From: a virus
Reading direction: 5' to 3' (one strand)
Virus record (IMG/VR): IMGVR_UViG_3300014502_000024
Coordinates: 1 to 30,863 of that record
Length of the DNA stretch: 30,863 nucleotides
Part shown: piece by piece, positions 11,261-21,793 of the stretch
Layout of the letters: each line of letters starts with the position of its first letter
Position numbering within the stretch: the first letter of the stretch is position 1
Made by a program: the position numbers and the translations under genes
Notes under the pieces: model-generated
What the model saw: the letters and a program-made list of their open reading frames with translations, nothing else
What the model was told of the DNA's origin: nothing
Database searches by the model: none

Positions 11261-13265
11261 CCGGAACTATGCTGATCTGACCCTGACGGGGGCGCTTGCC
11301 CTGATGGCTCCGGACGACGACGTTTCGCTGCAAAGGAAGCTGGCGGAACGCATTTCTTCGATTGCCACTGAGCAGGACATCTTCAAGGCTTTCTGCGACC
11401 GGTTCGATGAATTGTACTTCACGACCACCGTGGGTGGCACGGCGAACGGAGGCCAGGGCTGGGGGGCCGATCTCTGGGCTGATGACCCCTCTGCGAGTAC
11501 CCCGGGTCGATCCCACATCTCGATCAACACTCCCTCGGTCTACGTGGATGTGCCGGCGTCGCTCCAGGCGGTTGAGCCGGTAGAGGACATGGCGCCCACC
11601 AAGGATTCGATAGAGGCTCGTCACGCCGCAAACGACCTGGAGAGGGTTCGCAAGGCGTGGAAGAACGAGTATCGCTGGCAGATGAAGCGTCATAAGGCCG
11701 CTACCGTCAAGGCGCTGTACGGCCGGACCGCGTCGTACGTCTACTATGACCGCGACGACAAGAAGCCGAACGCCAAGATCGTTGAGAACCCCCGCAATCT
11801 ATACCTGGGCTACAAGAGCGATGACCACGAGGACTTGGAATGGGCTGCTCGGGTGGAGCTTGTGGACCCGCAGTCCTGCGTGGAGCGCTTCAGCGTAGTA
11901 CTTGGGGACAAGGAAACCCCGTCAGGGCTGCACATGCCATGGGTGGTGGGTCTGGGGGATCAGATTGCCGATCTGCCGCATCCCGAGTTCAACTACGGGC
12001 CGGCCAAGATTGAGGTCTGGGACTACTGGTACCGCAAGCCGACCAAGATCGGCAAGGGTGGTCAGCCGACCAAGATGGAGACCTGGAACATCGTGGTCGC
12101 TGGCAACTTTGTAGTGCGTGGCCCTACGAAGTATGTTGAGTACGAGGGTGTCATCCCGTACATTCCGCTCTACAACACGTACATCCCTGGCACGCCGACC
12201 GGACGCTCAGAGCTTCATGACATGGAAATCCTGATCCGCGAGAAGATGACGCGGGTAACGGCTGGCGCGCAGATGATTGCGCGAGCCACGGCGGGCGACT
12301 ATTGGCAGTTGGTGGGACCGGACGCATCAAAGGTGGATGCGGGCGCGAAGCCGAAGCTCAACGAGGTGGTTGCCCCTGGTGCCGGCAACCGCATCGAGGC
12401 GATCACCCCGTTCGTGGCCCAGTTCCAGCTGGAGCAGTTTCTCGGCCGAATAGACCGCGAGATGGCGATTGTGTCGGGCCTCAACGATTTGCTGTTGGGG
12501 CTGGCGCCGGCTGCTGTCCTGAACTCCTCGAAGGCCATCAATGCCCTGATCGCCAACTATGAGAGCCGTATCAGCATGCGGCGCCTGCTGTTCTACACCT
12601 GGGACAACGCGACCTGGAAACTCGTTCTGAAGGTCTGGGCCAAGAAAGACGAGACTGTGCGCGCCGTTCTCGCCGCAGGTGGGGGCACGCTCCAGATTAC
12701 TGATCCGTCTCTCTCGCCAAAGGACGAGATGGAGACCGCCCAGCGCGCCATCAACCTCGTCAACAGCAAGCTCTGGAGCCTGGAGCGGGGCATGGGTGCT
12801 GTAGGCGTCGAGGACCCGGAGCAGGAGCAGGAGCTTATCCGCATCAACCAGACCGACGCGACACTGAATCCGGCCAGCGTTCAGGTGATGGCCCAGCTGA
12901 TGGGCGCTCTCCAGGCGCTCGGTCTCCAGGCTCCGCAGGGAGTTCAGAAGCAAGTAGCGGGCCAGCAGGCATCGGGTACTGAAGCGCTGCGGAATGCTCT
13001 TGGAGCGGCTACGCCAACAGGTACGGTCGGTTCGCAGGGTCCTGGAAACCAGGGTATCACGCCTCCGATCCCGGGCGCTCCGTCTGAGGCTGGCGGACCT
13101 TCGACATCTGGCGGCCCTGGCGGCGAGGTAAGTTCGGCGCCGTTTGCGCAGCCACAGCCCGGTGCGGCCGGCACGCCGCAGTATCAGGCCCAGATGCAGG
13201 ATTTGATGCAGGGTGGTCAGTCGAGAGGCCGGATAATGACCACCCGTAACTTGGGACGTAGGTAA
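11253..13265 (+). CDS. Portal protein with Gly/Pro-rich C-terminal tail
   Basis: A 670-aa product overlapping the terminase end by eight bases. Portal-type features include the N-terminal helical region, SHISINTPSVYVDVPASLQAV, GRTASYVYYDRDD, MEILIREKMTRV, and FVAQFQLEQFLGRIDREMAIVSGLNDLL. The last is the long helix region before the crown. It forms the dodecameric ring through which DNA enters and leaves the head. Residues from about 560 on are Gly/Pro/Ser/Gln-rich (TPTGTVGSQGPGNQGITPPI) and end with an MQDLMQGG helix. That tail is longer and less ordered than in most portals and may face the head interior or bind the next gene products. Confidence 0.9.
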   Translation: MADRNYADLTLTGALALMAPDDDVSLQRKLAERISSIATEQDIFKAFCDRFDELYFTTTVGGTANGGQGWGADLWADDPSASTPGRSHISINTPSVYVDVPASLQAVEPVEDMAPTKDSIEARHAANDLERVRKAWKNEYRWQMKRHKAATVKALYGRTASYVYYDRDDKKPNAKIVENPRNLYLGYKSDDHEDLEWAARVELVDPQSCVERFSVVLGDKETPSGLHMPWVVGLGDQIADLPHPEFNYGPAKIEVWDYWYRKPTKIGKGGQPTKMETWNIVVAGNFVVRGPTKYVEYEGVIPYIPLYNTYIPGTPTGRSELHDMEILIREKMTRVTAGAQMIARATAGDYWQLVGPDASKVDAGAKPKLNEVVAPGAGNRIEAITPFVAQFQLEQFLGRIDREMAIVSGLNDLLLGLAPAAVLNSSKAINALIANYESRISMRRLLFYTWDNATWKLVLKVWAKKDETVRAVLAAGGGTLQITDPSLSPKDEMETAQRAINLVNSKLWSLERGMGAVGVEDPEQEQELIRINQTDATLNPASVQVMAQLMGALQALGLQAPQGVQKQVAGQQASGTEALRNALGAATPTGTVGSQGPGNQGITPPIPGAPSEAGGPSTSGGPGGEVSSAPFAQPQPGAAGTPQYQAQMQDLMQGGQSRGRIMTTRNLGRR

Positions 13266-15802
13266 TGGCCCGCAGAGCTACGTTCGGCCATCTTCCGGTG
13301 GCGCAGCCGGACATCAGCAGCACGCTGGTGTCGATTGCGCATGAGATGCAGTCGCAGAACGACTCGAACATCATGGATGCCTGGAAGAACGGCGGTGAGT
13401 TCCAAGGCCAACAGGCGACTGATGACGTCGTGCTGGCCTACTGGCAGAAGCGCATGGCGAAACTCGACGCGAAGGACCCGCTGTACGACACGTACAAAGA
13501 CCAAGTGATGCAGCTGCAATACGGCATCGAGCAGTCCAAGCAGGATTTGCTGCATGTCCAGGGTGCGATTGACGATACCCAGTATGCCCAGTTTTTCCTC
13601 AACTGGGCGCAGAAGGTGCCGCCGAACTCGGAGTTCTGGCGCGTGCTTCAGAAGGATGCGGCGCAGTTGATTGAGTCCGCCAAGCAGAAGTCTTCGGCGG
13701 GGGCGGAAGCGTCCAAGACGCGGTCCTTCAACGCGTTTGTTGCCGATCAGAACAAGACGATCAACGTCGGTTCTGCCCTGACCGACGCCATCACCCAAAT
13801 GTCGAAGGACACCGGACTGGGGATCGACAACAACGGTGACCAGATACTCACACTGCTGTCGCAGGACTACCAGGCCCATCCGGACAAGTACCGGGCGTTG
13901 AGTGATGCGCTCAGTGTTGCCGATCCTGGGTTTGCCGGAGATTTCTCACACGATTTCGTGGCGACGTGGATCAGCAATGCCGAGCAGGGCTACAGCAATG
14001 TGGCGACGCGCGCCAACGCTGACGGCTACACCTCGCAGTATTCTTCGGCCGCCAAGGGTCAGTCGGACATGTCGGCATGGGGGACCAACCTGAAGGTATG
14101 GCCCGTGGCGACGGCGTACGACAAGGCGTACACGCAGTTCGAGTCTGTTTGGAAAGACGCCAACGCCTCCGAGCAGGACAAGTACCAGGCTGCCCAGCGG
14201 TTTGCCGGAGTGTGTGGCACCCTTGCCGCGCAACCAGGGCTCGAAACGGCCTCCGCGAAGATGCTTCAGGCGGATCAGATGCGGGCCATGGGCTATGACG
14301 CGGGGGATAGCCCGTCGTTCGGCTCGGCGATGTTGGGCCATACAGGGATCACGACCGACATACAGGCGACGGTGGCGAATGCCGACATGGGGCAGCAGTT
14401 GATGAATCAGGCGCCGGATCAGTACGTCCTGGCGTCCAAGGACGCTAAGGGCCAGTTTGACCCGACAGGGCAGAGTCCGGTGGGTGTTGTGCTGAAGGCG
14501 TCCCTGCCGGCCGATGCGTTGGCGGTGGCCCAGCCTGGCCTGGACGGCTTGGCACACGCCATCTATGTCGAACCTCGGCCGGTCTACGTGGATGATCCGA
14601 ACAATCCCACCGGCAACCCGGTGGCGGTAGGGGCTTCTGTGACCTACGCGACAGGCGGCAAAACAACCACCCTGTACGGGTACCAGGACGGGAACGGAGT
14701 ACAGCAGTGGTCTCAGTCCTCGCCGTGGGTGGATACGGCGACGGCGACTGTGGATTCCAAGGGCAACTTGCATCTCCAGCTGCCGACCCAGACGCCGGAC
14801 GCTAATGCTGCTGCCATTGACGCTACGTTGCGCAAGGCAGGCTTTGCGGACGCCAATGTGGCTGGTGCGATCAAGGACACGCCGCCCAACGAGGCGGTGT
14901 CTGCCCTCTACTACAATCGAGACCCGCTCACGACGCAAGTTCTGGGGCGTGTAAACGTCACGTACAAGGACGGGACCTTTTCGGCGACTCAGACCTCGAT
15001 GACGTATGGCCCCGCTGGTCTCACGGACGGGACCACCAAGCCGCTTCAGTTGCCGGTCTACGGTGGTGTTGATACCGCCGAGGGATTGCGTCAGGCTGCC
15101 ATTGCTCCGTCTCGACTAGCGGTGGGTAGCATTCCGGGTGTGACCTTCAGCACTCCGGCTGAGGCGTCGGCTGCGACTGTCGCTGCGACGTCGTCTGGTG
15201 CTCAACTGGCTGCGCTCTACAAGGACCCAGCTTTCCAGCAGGAGTTTGTGCAGCAGACGATGAACTCTCTGGGGATTGTCGATCCTGCCGATCCGCAGAT
15301 TGCAACGAAGTGGAGTGCGTTGACCAATACGCCCGATCAAGCCTATCGGGATTACGCTGCGGGCAAGCGTACCTATAGTGGGCCTGGTGGCGAAAAGCCG
15401 GGTCTGACATACCCTGGATCGGTGCCGGACCTGAAGTACAATGGGGTGAATATCAGCATGGCGGGTCAACTGAAGGTGCCCTCTGTGCCGCAGATTGGGG
15501 TTACCACCCTCGATGAAAGCCGACGTACGGCGGTGCCGTTGGTTGCCCCAGTCCAGTCGCCGAGCGGTGGTCCGATGGGTGTGGCGGGGATCAGCCAACC
15601 GCCGACGCCAACTGTGATTCCAACTCCGACGCTGACCACTACCCCGTTGACGCCGGCACTGACGCCGCTTTCATCTTCGGTGCCGCCGACGCCGGCCATC
15701 ACCCAGATTCGCACTGTGACCCAGCCAGGTCAGTCGTCTCAGGACGTTTCGGTGAGCAGCCGACCGCCGTTGCCGAAGCAGCCGACTAGGCGGACCGTCT
15801 GA
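13265..15802 (+). CDS. Large virion-associated protein of unknown function (845 aa)
   Basis: The ATG overlaps the portal stop (TAATG). The N-terminal half is helical, rich in Gln and Ala (SIAHEMQSQNDSNIM, DQVMQLQYGIEQSKQDLLHV, AEASKTRSFNAFVADQNK). The middle (about 400-620) is beta-rich with repeated strands such as YVDDPNNPTGNPVAVGASV and TTLYGYQDGNGVQQW. The last 110 residues are Pro/Thr-rich (PPTPTVIPTPTLTTTPLTP). I recognise no catalytic motif. The position between portal and the giant gene, with the same coupled overlaps, suggests an internal head protein or ejected protein. That role is inference. Confidence 0.8.
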   Translation: MARRATFGHLPVAQPDISSTLVSIAHEMQSQNDSNIMDAWKNGGEFQGQQATDDVVLAYWQKRMAKLDAKDPLYDTYKDQVMQLQYGIEQSKQDLLHVQGAIDDTQYAQFFLNWAQKVPPNSEFWRVLQKDAAQLIESAKQKSSAGAEASKTRSFNAFVADQNKTINVGSALTDAITQMSKDTGLGIDNNGDQILTLLSQDYQAHPDKYRALSDALSVADPGFAGDFSHDFVATWISNAEQGYSNVATRANADGYTSQYSSAAKGQSDMSAWGTNLKVWPVATAYDKAYTQFESVWKDANASEQDKYQAAQRFAGVCGTLAAQPGLETASAKMLQADQMRAMGYDAGDSPSFGSAMLGHTGITTDIQATVANADMGQQLMNQAPDQYVLASKDAKGQFDPTGQSPVGVVLKASLPADALAVAQPGLDGLAHAIYVEPRPVYVDDPNNPTGNPVAVGASVTYATGGKTTTLYGYQDGNGVQQWSQSSPWVDTATATVDSKGNLHLQLPTQTPDANAAAIDATLRKAGFADANVAGAIKDTPPNEAVSALYYNRDPLTTQVLGRVNVTYKDGTFSATQTSMTYGPAGLTDGTTKPLQLPVYGGVDTAEGLRQAAIAPSRLAVGSIPGVTFSTPAEASAATVAATSSGAQLAALYKDPAFQQEFVQQTMNSLGIVDPADPQIATKWSALTNTPDQAYRDYAAGKRTYSGPGGEKPGLTYPGSVPDLKYNGVNISMAGQLKVPSVPQIGVTTLDESRRTAVPLVAPVQSPSGGPMGVAGISQPPTPTVIPTPTLTTTPLTPALTPLSSSVPPTPAITQIRTVTQPGQSSQDVSVSSRPPLPKQPTRRTV

Positions 15803-18800
15803 TGTTGAACATGCCAGGGTCCAAGCCTGGCTCGGGAGCTACACCCGCTCCGATTGGTACGGGTCAGCAGCCCGGGTTTAGCATGCCTGACATTCAGCCC
15901 GTGGCGCCGGCCGTCGATCCCGGTTCGCACCCCAACGAAGCTCCGTGGGATACCCTCGGGCGGGTGTTGTGGGGCTCGGGGTCTGAAGGCGGCACACTGG
16001 GACAGATACCTCTCGTTGGGGACGTTGCGCGCTTCCCCGGAGAGGTGGTGCGGAATGTAGCAGCGACGGGCTTGGGCGTGCCCGAGGTGATGAACGCTGC
16101 CTCGAACCTGCTCGGTAACCTTCCGTCCCCGGGTACGGACACTGGCAACGTCAAGAACGTAGCCGCCAACCAGTCGGCCAAGGGGATCAACCCGCTCGAT
16201 ACCAATCGATACCCCAAGACGCCGGACGGTGCGATGGCGTTCGTGACGGACATCCACAAGGAGAACATTGCGACCCAGTTTCAGTTGCTCGGGGAGTGGC
16301 AGAAGGTGAATGACCCGGAGGCGTATGCCGAGTGGCAGAAGACGCTGGCGGACGCCCAGAGCAAGATCGTTGAGTTCGGTCCTCTGGAGCTTCAAGCGAA
16401 GGCTGCCGAGACCCTGTCGAATTACGTGCGGCAGGAATCGGTCAGATACGCCGACACGACGACGGAGGGCGTGCAGGGTCTCTATGATATCGCCCCCGAA
16501 CTGGCGTTCGGCGGGGAGGGATCGCTGGGCCAGGGCTTCTCGGACGCCCTGACGCACCTCCTGATTCCCCAGCGCAAGGCTGAGGAGGGGCTGTCGTTCT
16601 TGTCGGGTCGCCAGGGTGGGTTGTTTCAGCCGTTGTACGACCTGTCGTCGGGTCTGCCCTCCAACTTGGGATCACGACTCAACAACCTGCTCTCGGTGCC
16701 GTTCGACAAACTGACTCCGGTTGAGCAGCAGGTTGTGACCGGCATGAAGGAACAGGGCTGGACGAACAAGCACGCCTACAACTTCCTGGTGTCTCACGGT
16801 CAGGGGTTCTCGTCTGACCCTGGTTCGGAACTCGCCATGTCGGTCTCTCTGGACCCGCTTCAGGTTGCGATGTTGGGTTCGTCGGCGGCGGCTGCTATCC
16901 CTGCCCGAATCGCTGGCATCACCAACGACGCTCGGTCAGCCAATCGGATCATGCGGACGATCCAGGAGGCGGCTGACGCCCTTGGAACGACCGTCTCGAA
17001 GGTTCGGGATGACCCGGTGATGGGGCCGAAGTTCCGGGTTGCCCGGCAGGTATTGAACTTCGGTATTCCGAGCGGTGGTCCGAGGGTGGCTGCGAAGCTC
17101 GACGCCACGGCGGCTGTTGGTATCGAGGGCTTCAGGCTGGGCATGGGGCCAACGGCAGTCAAGGACGCTGCGAGTCGTGCGGCTCGTCTTGACGTATCCA
17201 AGGAGGCTCTTGACACCGCAGAGGGCGTGTCGGCGATGAACAACGTACGCAAGTGGGGCATGGAACAACTGGTCAAGGAGGGGATGGGCAAGACCATCTT
17301 GCCGGGTGATGTCGTGTCGGAGGAGCAACTGCAATTCGCTTTGCACAACGCGGCGGCGGACACCAAGACGCGCATTGCTGAGTACACACAGAAGAACCGA
17401 GAGTTCTTCCTCACGCAGTCGGGCCAGGATGCGCTTGCTGAGCGCTTCGCGAAGTTCATTCAGCGTCCCATCGCCGAGGCCAAGACTGAGGTTGCGCAGA
17501 TGTCGCGCGACGAGCAGGCGTACTGGCATTACCTGACCTTCAGTCAGGCCGATTCGGCGTTCCGCAACGTAGTGTCGGGCATCGCTCCGGAAGCGTGGGG
17601 GAACTTCGCCAGCAAGGTCGGAGACCTGGCGCTCCTCAACCCGCAGGAGTTGGATCGGGTGGCGGCCCAGAACCTCGTATCGGCGATCCAGAAGGCTACG
17701 CCGGAGGAGGCGCTGCGTCTCTGGAATGAGGCGGCCGGCCAATACAGTCTCGTGGATAGCATTGGCCGTGTGACCACAGGCGGTACTCACATGCTGGACC
17801 GTCGGGTGAATCAGTTGCAGAATATCATCGAGCAAGGGCGTTTGCACTCCGCACTCGATGTCTCGGAGATGAAGTCGCTACCGGCCCAGTTCAAGCGTCA
17901 GTTCCTTGACGCTTGGGTGGACAGTGAGGGCAACCCGATCTGGCGCCTGGGCTTCAAGCCAACAACGGATCAGGCTACAGGACTGATGATGGATGCGGAC
18001 GGCAAGTTGACGATGGCCTACGCGCCAATGGTAGACAACGTTTCGGACGCGATCCCTCATCAAGTAGGTCGGGTGCGTATGCTAGTGGACCCACTGGGTC
18101 GGGCCATTCCGCAGGCCGTCAAGGATTCTCGATTGGCGAAGGCTGCCGGTCAGATGGGTGACGCGATGGAGGTGCTGCATCAGACCGCCATGGACCGCAT
18201 CTCCGGCGAGAGAATGATGGTGTCGATGGAGCAGTCGTTCCGCCGGCAGTTGCGGTCATACGAGGGTGCGGCCATCCCGGACTCAGTCGCCAAGCGTGTG
18301 TTCCGGCTCTCCCGGGAATACAGTCAGGACCACAGCTTCACCATTGCGGGCATGAGCCCCGACGATTTCTGGCGGGCTTCGGAGGCGGAACTGAAAGACC
18401 TTGTCGGCGCCAATGTCGGCAAGCGTGACATCTACACCATGCTGGCGAAGGCAGCTGGCGGGGACGTGCGCACGCTCGGTCTGTCCAGCTGGACAACGCA
18501 GCGCATTCGCTCCTCCTTGATCGCTCGGGGACTGGACCGCAACAACTACCTCGGGGCCGTGACGATCAAGCTCTACAACTCGTTGCGGTATGCCCTGAAC
18601 CCGTTGTTCTTCATTCAAGCTGAGTTCGACGCGCCGTGGTTCAATATGTATCGCGGCGTGATCCCGGACCTGTTGGGTCGTGCGCCGAAACCGGGCACAC
18701 CTGAAGCTGAGATGGCGAAGGTCATGCACACGATGGGGCACACAAGTCTGGCGCGTGATCTCCAGATGGACTTCACCGAGCGCATCACCAATATCGGCTG

Positions 18801-21783
18801 GCAGCGCGCTTTACAGGAGGAGCTTGCTTCGCTCCCCGGCTACGAGCGCAACCTTGGCGAGAAGTTCAAGCGCTGGTCGGGCCAAATGGTCATCAACAAC
18901 GAGTTGAAGTACATCAACTCGCAGGCGGGCCAGATGGTCTTCGATGCGCTGGGGACGGTGCGCAAGATGGTAGAGGACAAGATCGCCAACGCCGCTTCGG
19001 ACGCGGAGCGCGAGGTGTGGGTCAACGTGCGTCAGGATCAGGTGCCGATGCTCAGTTACTTGCGCGAGGAGGAGTCGAAGCGCCTGGGCCGGCTGGCAAC
19101 AGACAACGAGGTGGGCCTGCGGTACCTGACGGAGATTCTCGATGACGCAATGGCTGAGGACCGTACGCCGGAGGGGATGCTGAGCTATCAGAAGCAGTTT
19201 ACGAAGGCTGAGTACCACAAGCCGACCGACATCGGCGAGTTGCGCCCACTGGGGCTCGACGGTGGCGCCGCCTCTCTGGGCCTGCCGAATGTCAGTTCGG
19301 CCGCGACGCTGCGTGCGGCGCTCGGACGCGGGGCGTACACCCTTGGGGACGTATCCGACATGATGAAGACGCTGGGCTATCACCCCGACCACATCAAGCG
19401 TTTCACGACAGCCCTGATGTTCAACTGGCGCGACTACTTCGACGGTCTGGCGTCCGATCTGGGCATGACGCGGACTGAGATGCAGGGCGTCGAGACCATG
19501 ATCTTCAAGGCGGCCAAGCTCCAGAAGATGCCGGCCGTGGACTATCTCACCCAGGTTATGCCGATGACTACCGCCAAGGGCATTGACAGCGAGATGAAGT
19601 TCACGCTCGACGTGATGCGCGCCGCCAAGAAGGGTGAGGCCGGGATGGACCAGATGACCAAGCTGGTGACGGGCCACCTTCAGCCGTCGATGAAGGCGCG
19701 GCTGCTTGACCACTTCCTGGAGCGGATCACTGGCCCCAACGGGCTGATTGAGACGGCGATGGCGGCCGGCGACCATCAGACGGCCCAGAGCTTGAATCAA
19801 GTGGCCGAAGACCTAAGGGGTGGTTGGGGGCCGACTGCTGACAATCAGTTCCGTGACCTCGTGATTCGACGTGCCGGCGGCGAGACGGGTGTGGCTGGCG
19901 CTTCGGTGGCGGCTGTGCCGGAGGGGTTCACGACGAACGCCATGGAGATCAACGGGGGCCTGGCGTATCCCGCTGGTCTGAAGCGCGAGGGGTTCTTCCA
20001 CGCCACGACGAACATGCCAGCGGTGCTGCGAGATGGGCTGAAGTCGTCAGATGAACTGCCGGCCGGCACTCGCGGTCTTGGGTCGGCGGGCGACCGCAAC
20101 ATGATTGGTCGCACTCCGTTGGTGCAGGACCGTGCCGTGGCACAGGAGATGGCTGATCGTCTGAAGTTGACGTCTCAGATTGCGAAGGGCGAGGTCAACT
20201 ACGACCAGATGTTGGACGCTTTCCGACCGGCCTATAAGGAGGCTTTCGGGGACGGAGCCGAGGCTGAGATGCAGAAGGCGCTCGCCGCTCAGGCACCTGT
20301 TGATACTGTTGGTCTGGGGAAAGTCAGTGAAGCTACGACGGAACCCGGCTATGTGTATCACACGACCGGTGCAGACAATGCTACTGACATCTCGACGGAC
20401 AAGCTCCGGCCTCAATCGACTCGCTATCGTGACGAGCAGGCGGCATGGCCTGATGGCGGAACTGGTAAGCGCATTTACTGGAACCGTAACGCTAAGGCGG
20501 TCGAGAAGTTCCAGCCGGAAGGCAAGACGGCCATTCTGCGAGCCAGGGAGGCCGATGTTTCGGGATTGACTGATGAGCGGTATACAGGTGACAGCTTCTC
20601 CAATAAGGCTCTGTCACCCAACAAGCTCGAAGTTCTCGGAGGAGATGGTCAGTGGCATCCTCTGGATGAGTTCTATCGTGTCGCTGTCCCTACAGCAACT
20701 GACCCGAAGGAGATTTGGGCAGCCGCCCATCAGCTTGATAGTCAGCTGCCGGGCTTCAAACACGTCACTATGAACCCAGACTTCGAGACGGCTAAGAACT
20801 GGGTAACTGAGGACATCGGCGTGGTCAATGCGGCGGTCAAGAAGTCGTTTGGCCTGGACGTGAAAGAGGGGATGGACACAAGCAAGGGTGAGTTGGACTT
20901 CTTGACGAAGGACGTTCGGGTTCTTGCGCCAGGGGCCGTTCGGGAGATCGCCGAGCCCGAGGTGGAGCGCGCTGCCCGCTACTTCAGTCAGTGGATGCAG
21001 GAGGTCGGCCCGCAGTTCCAAGCCGGCGAGGTGCTGAAGGGGATCGCGCAGAACATCCCCAAAGATGGCGCGTCGCCATACGACTTCACGCAGGCGGCGA
21101 TGCTGCACGTGCTCTCGAACAACTTGCGTCTGACGGAGACGGACGCGTTCCGGCTCGCCAACATCAACCCACAGCGCACGGTGCTGGAGCGGTCGTTGAA
21201 CCACCCGTTCTTCGCGATGTACCCCAGTTCGTACTTCTGGGGCAAGGTGGTGCCGGAGACCATACGGTTCCTGGCCTACGAACCGTTCGGGATTCGCACT
21301 GGGGCGATGCTTGACCAATACTACAAGGTGCAGCAGAGCATCGCGCTTCAGTCGCAGTACGACCCGCGCATCAAAGACCTGTGGGACAAGGTCGGCAAGA
21401 GCGCCGTGATGGGGCTGCTGTCGTACATGTCGCCGTCTTTCCCGTGGGAGGACATGAAGTCCAGTCTGCCGCCGTGGGTGCGAGCTATGGCAAAGCATCA
21501 GGACTTCTCCACGATGCTCGACTCCGAGTACAACCTGTTCAACCCGAAGCGCTGGACGGATCGGTTCCTTGAAGCGGCCGGCGAAGCGGGCCAGGCGTAC
21601 TCGGCTGTCAACCCATTGACGTCGAAACAACAACAGCAGTTGCAGCAAGTGAGCGCAACGCCGAGTACGGCGACGCCGACACAGGCTGCACCTGACCTCA
21701 CACAACCGGTACAGGGAACTCAGTTGGGGCCGACTCTGGAGAGTCAGCTTCAGCAGTTGCAGCAAGTGTTGCGGAGCAGATGA
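15802..21783 (+). CDS. Giant internal virion / polyvalent-type protein with two ART-like segments
   Basis: A 1993-aa product whose ATG overlaps the previous stop (ATGA-type). It occupies the slot between portal and scaffold where MuF-type proteins and ejected effectors lie. The first 1390 residues are mostly helical with no motif I can name (for example YALNPLFFIQAEFDAPWFNM near 930-950). Residues 1394-1500 (EGFFHATTNMPAVLRDGLKS, then VQDRAVAQEMADRL) and 1514-1621 (GYVYHTTGADNATDI, KRIYWNRNAKAV, LSPNKLEVLGGDGQWHPL) both have the pattern of ADP-ribosyltransferase-like domains: an early His-x-T strand, a middle aromatic strand and, in the second, a late LEV strand. A further helical region (SLNHPFFAMYPSSYFWGKVV) and a Gln-rich tail follow. 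It is probably packaged and injected to act on host proteins early. The ART call is by pattern only. Confidence 0.8.
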   Translation: MLNMPGSKPGSGATPAPIGTGQQPGFSMPDIQPVAPAVDPGSHPNEAPWDTLGRVLWGSGSEGGTLGQIPLVGDVARFPGEVVRNVAATGLGVPEVMNAASNLLGNLPSPGTDTGNVKNVAANQSAKGINPLDTNRYPKTPDGAMAFVTDIHKENIATQFQLLGEWQKVNDPEAYAEWQKTLADAQSKIVEFGPLELQAKAAETLSNYVRQESVRYADTTTEGVQGLYDIAPELAFGGEGSLGQGFSDALTHLLIPQRKAEEGLSFLSGRQGGLFQPLYDLSSGLPSNLGSRLNNLLSVPFDKLTPVEQQVVTGMKEQGWTNKHAYNFLVSHGQGFSSDPGSELAMSVSLDPLQVAMLGSSAAAAIPARIAGITNDARSANRIMRTIQEAADALGTTVSKVRDDPVMGPKFRVARQVLNFGIPSGGPRVAAKLDATAAVGIEGFRLGMGPTAVKDAASRAARLDVSKEALDTAEGVSAMNNVRKWGMEQLVKEGMGKTILPGDVVSEEQLQFALHNAAADTKTRIAEYTQKNREFFLTQSGQDALAERFAKFIQRPIAEAKTEVAQMSRDEQAYWHYLTFSQADSAFRNVVSGIAPEAWGNFASKVGDLALLNPQELDRVAAQNLVSAIQKATPEEALRLWNEAAGQYSLVDSIGRVTTGGTHMLDRRVNQLQNIIEQGRLHSALDVSEMKSLPAQFKRQFLDAWVDSEGNPIWRLGFKPTTDQATGLMMDADGKLTMAYAPMVDNVSDAIPHQVGRVRMLVDPLGRAIPQAVKDSRLAKAAGQMGDAMEVLHQTAMDRISGERMMVSMEQSFRRQLRSYEGAAIPDSVAKRVFRLSREYSQDHSFTIAGMSPDDFWRASEAELKDLVGANVGKRDIYTMLAKAAGGDVRTLGLSSWTTQRIRSSLIARGLDRNNYLGAVTIKLYNSLRYALNPLFFIQAEFDAPWFNMYRGVIPDLLGRAPKPGTPEAEMAKVMHTMGHTSLARDLQMDFTERITNIGWQRALQEELASLPGYERNLGEKFKRWSGQMVINNELKYINSQAGQMVFDALGTVRKMVEDKIANAASDAEREVWVNVRQDQVPMLSYLREEESKRLGRLATDNEVGLRYLTEILDDAMAEDRTPEGMLSYQKQFTKAEYHKPTDIGELRPLGLDGGAASLGLPNVSSAATLRAALGRGAYTLGDVSDMMKTLGYHPDHIKRFTTALMFNWRDYFDGLASDLGMTRTEMQGVETMIFKAAKLQKMPAVDYLTQVMPMTTAKGIDSEMKFTLDVMRAAKKGEAGMDQMTKLVTGHLQPSMKARLLDHFLERITGPNGLIETAMAAGDHQTAQSLNQVAEDLRGGWGPTADNQFRDLVIRRAGGETGVAGASVAAVPEGFTTNAMEINGGLAYPAGLKREGFFHATTNMPAVLRDGLKSSDELPAGTRGLGSAGDRNMIGRTPLVQDRAVAQEMADRLKLTSQIAKGEVNYDQMLDAFRPAYKEAFGDGAEAEMQKALAAQAPVDTVGLGKVSEATTEPGYVYHTTGADNATDISTDKLRPQSTRYRDEQAAWPDGGTGKRIYWNRNAKAVEKFQPEGKTAILRAREADVSGLTDERYTGDSFSNKALSPNKLEVLGGDGQWHPLDEFYRVAVPTATDPKEIWAAAHQLDSQLPGFKHVTMNPDFETAKNWVTEDIGVVNAAVKKSFGLDVKEGMDTSKGELDFLTKDVRVLAPGAVREIAEPEVERAARYFSQWMQEVGPQFQAGEVLKGIAQNIPKDGASPYDFTQAAMLHVLSNNLRLTETDAFRLANINPQRTVLERSLNHPFFAMYPSSYFWGKVVPETIRFLAYEPFGIRTGAMLDQYYKVQQSIALQSQYDPRIKDLWDKVGKSAVMGLLSYMSPSFPWEDMKSSLPPWVRAMAKHQDFSTMLDSEYNLFNPKRWTDRFLEAAGEAGQAYSAVNPLTSKQQQQLQQVSATPSTATPTQAAPDLTQPVQGTQLGPTLESQLQQLQQVLRSR

Positions 21784-21793
21784 CTTCGCGGGC

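Noticed and set aside
18811-19800. Leftward 329-aa frame opposite the giant gene
   Set aside because: It is an antisense shadow rich in His, Arg and Leu, with no start signal, while the sense frame is continuous over 1993 codons.
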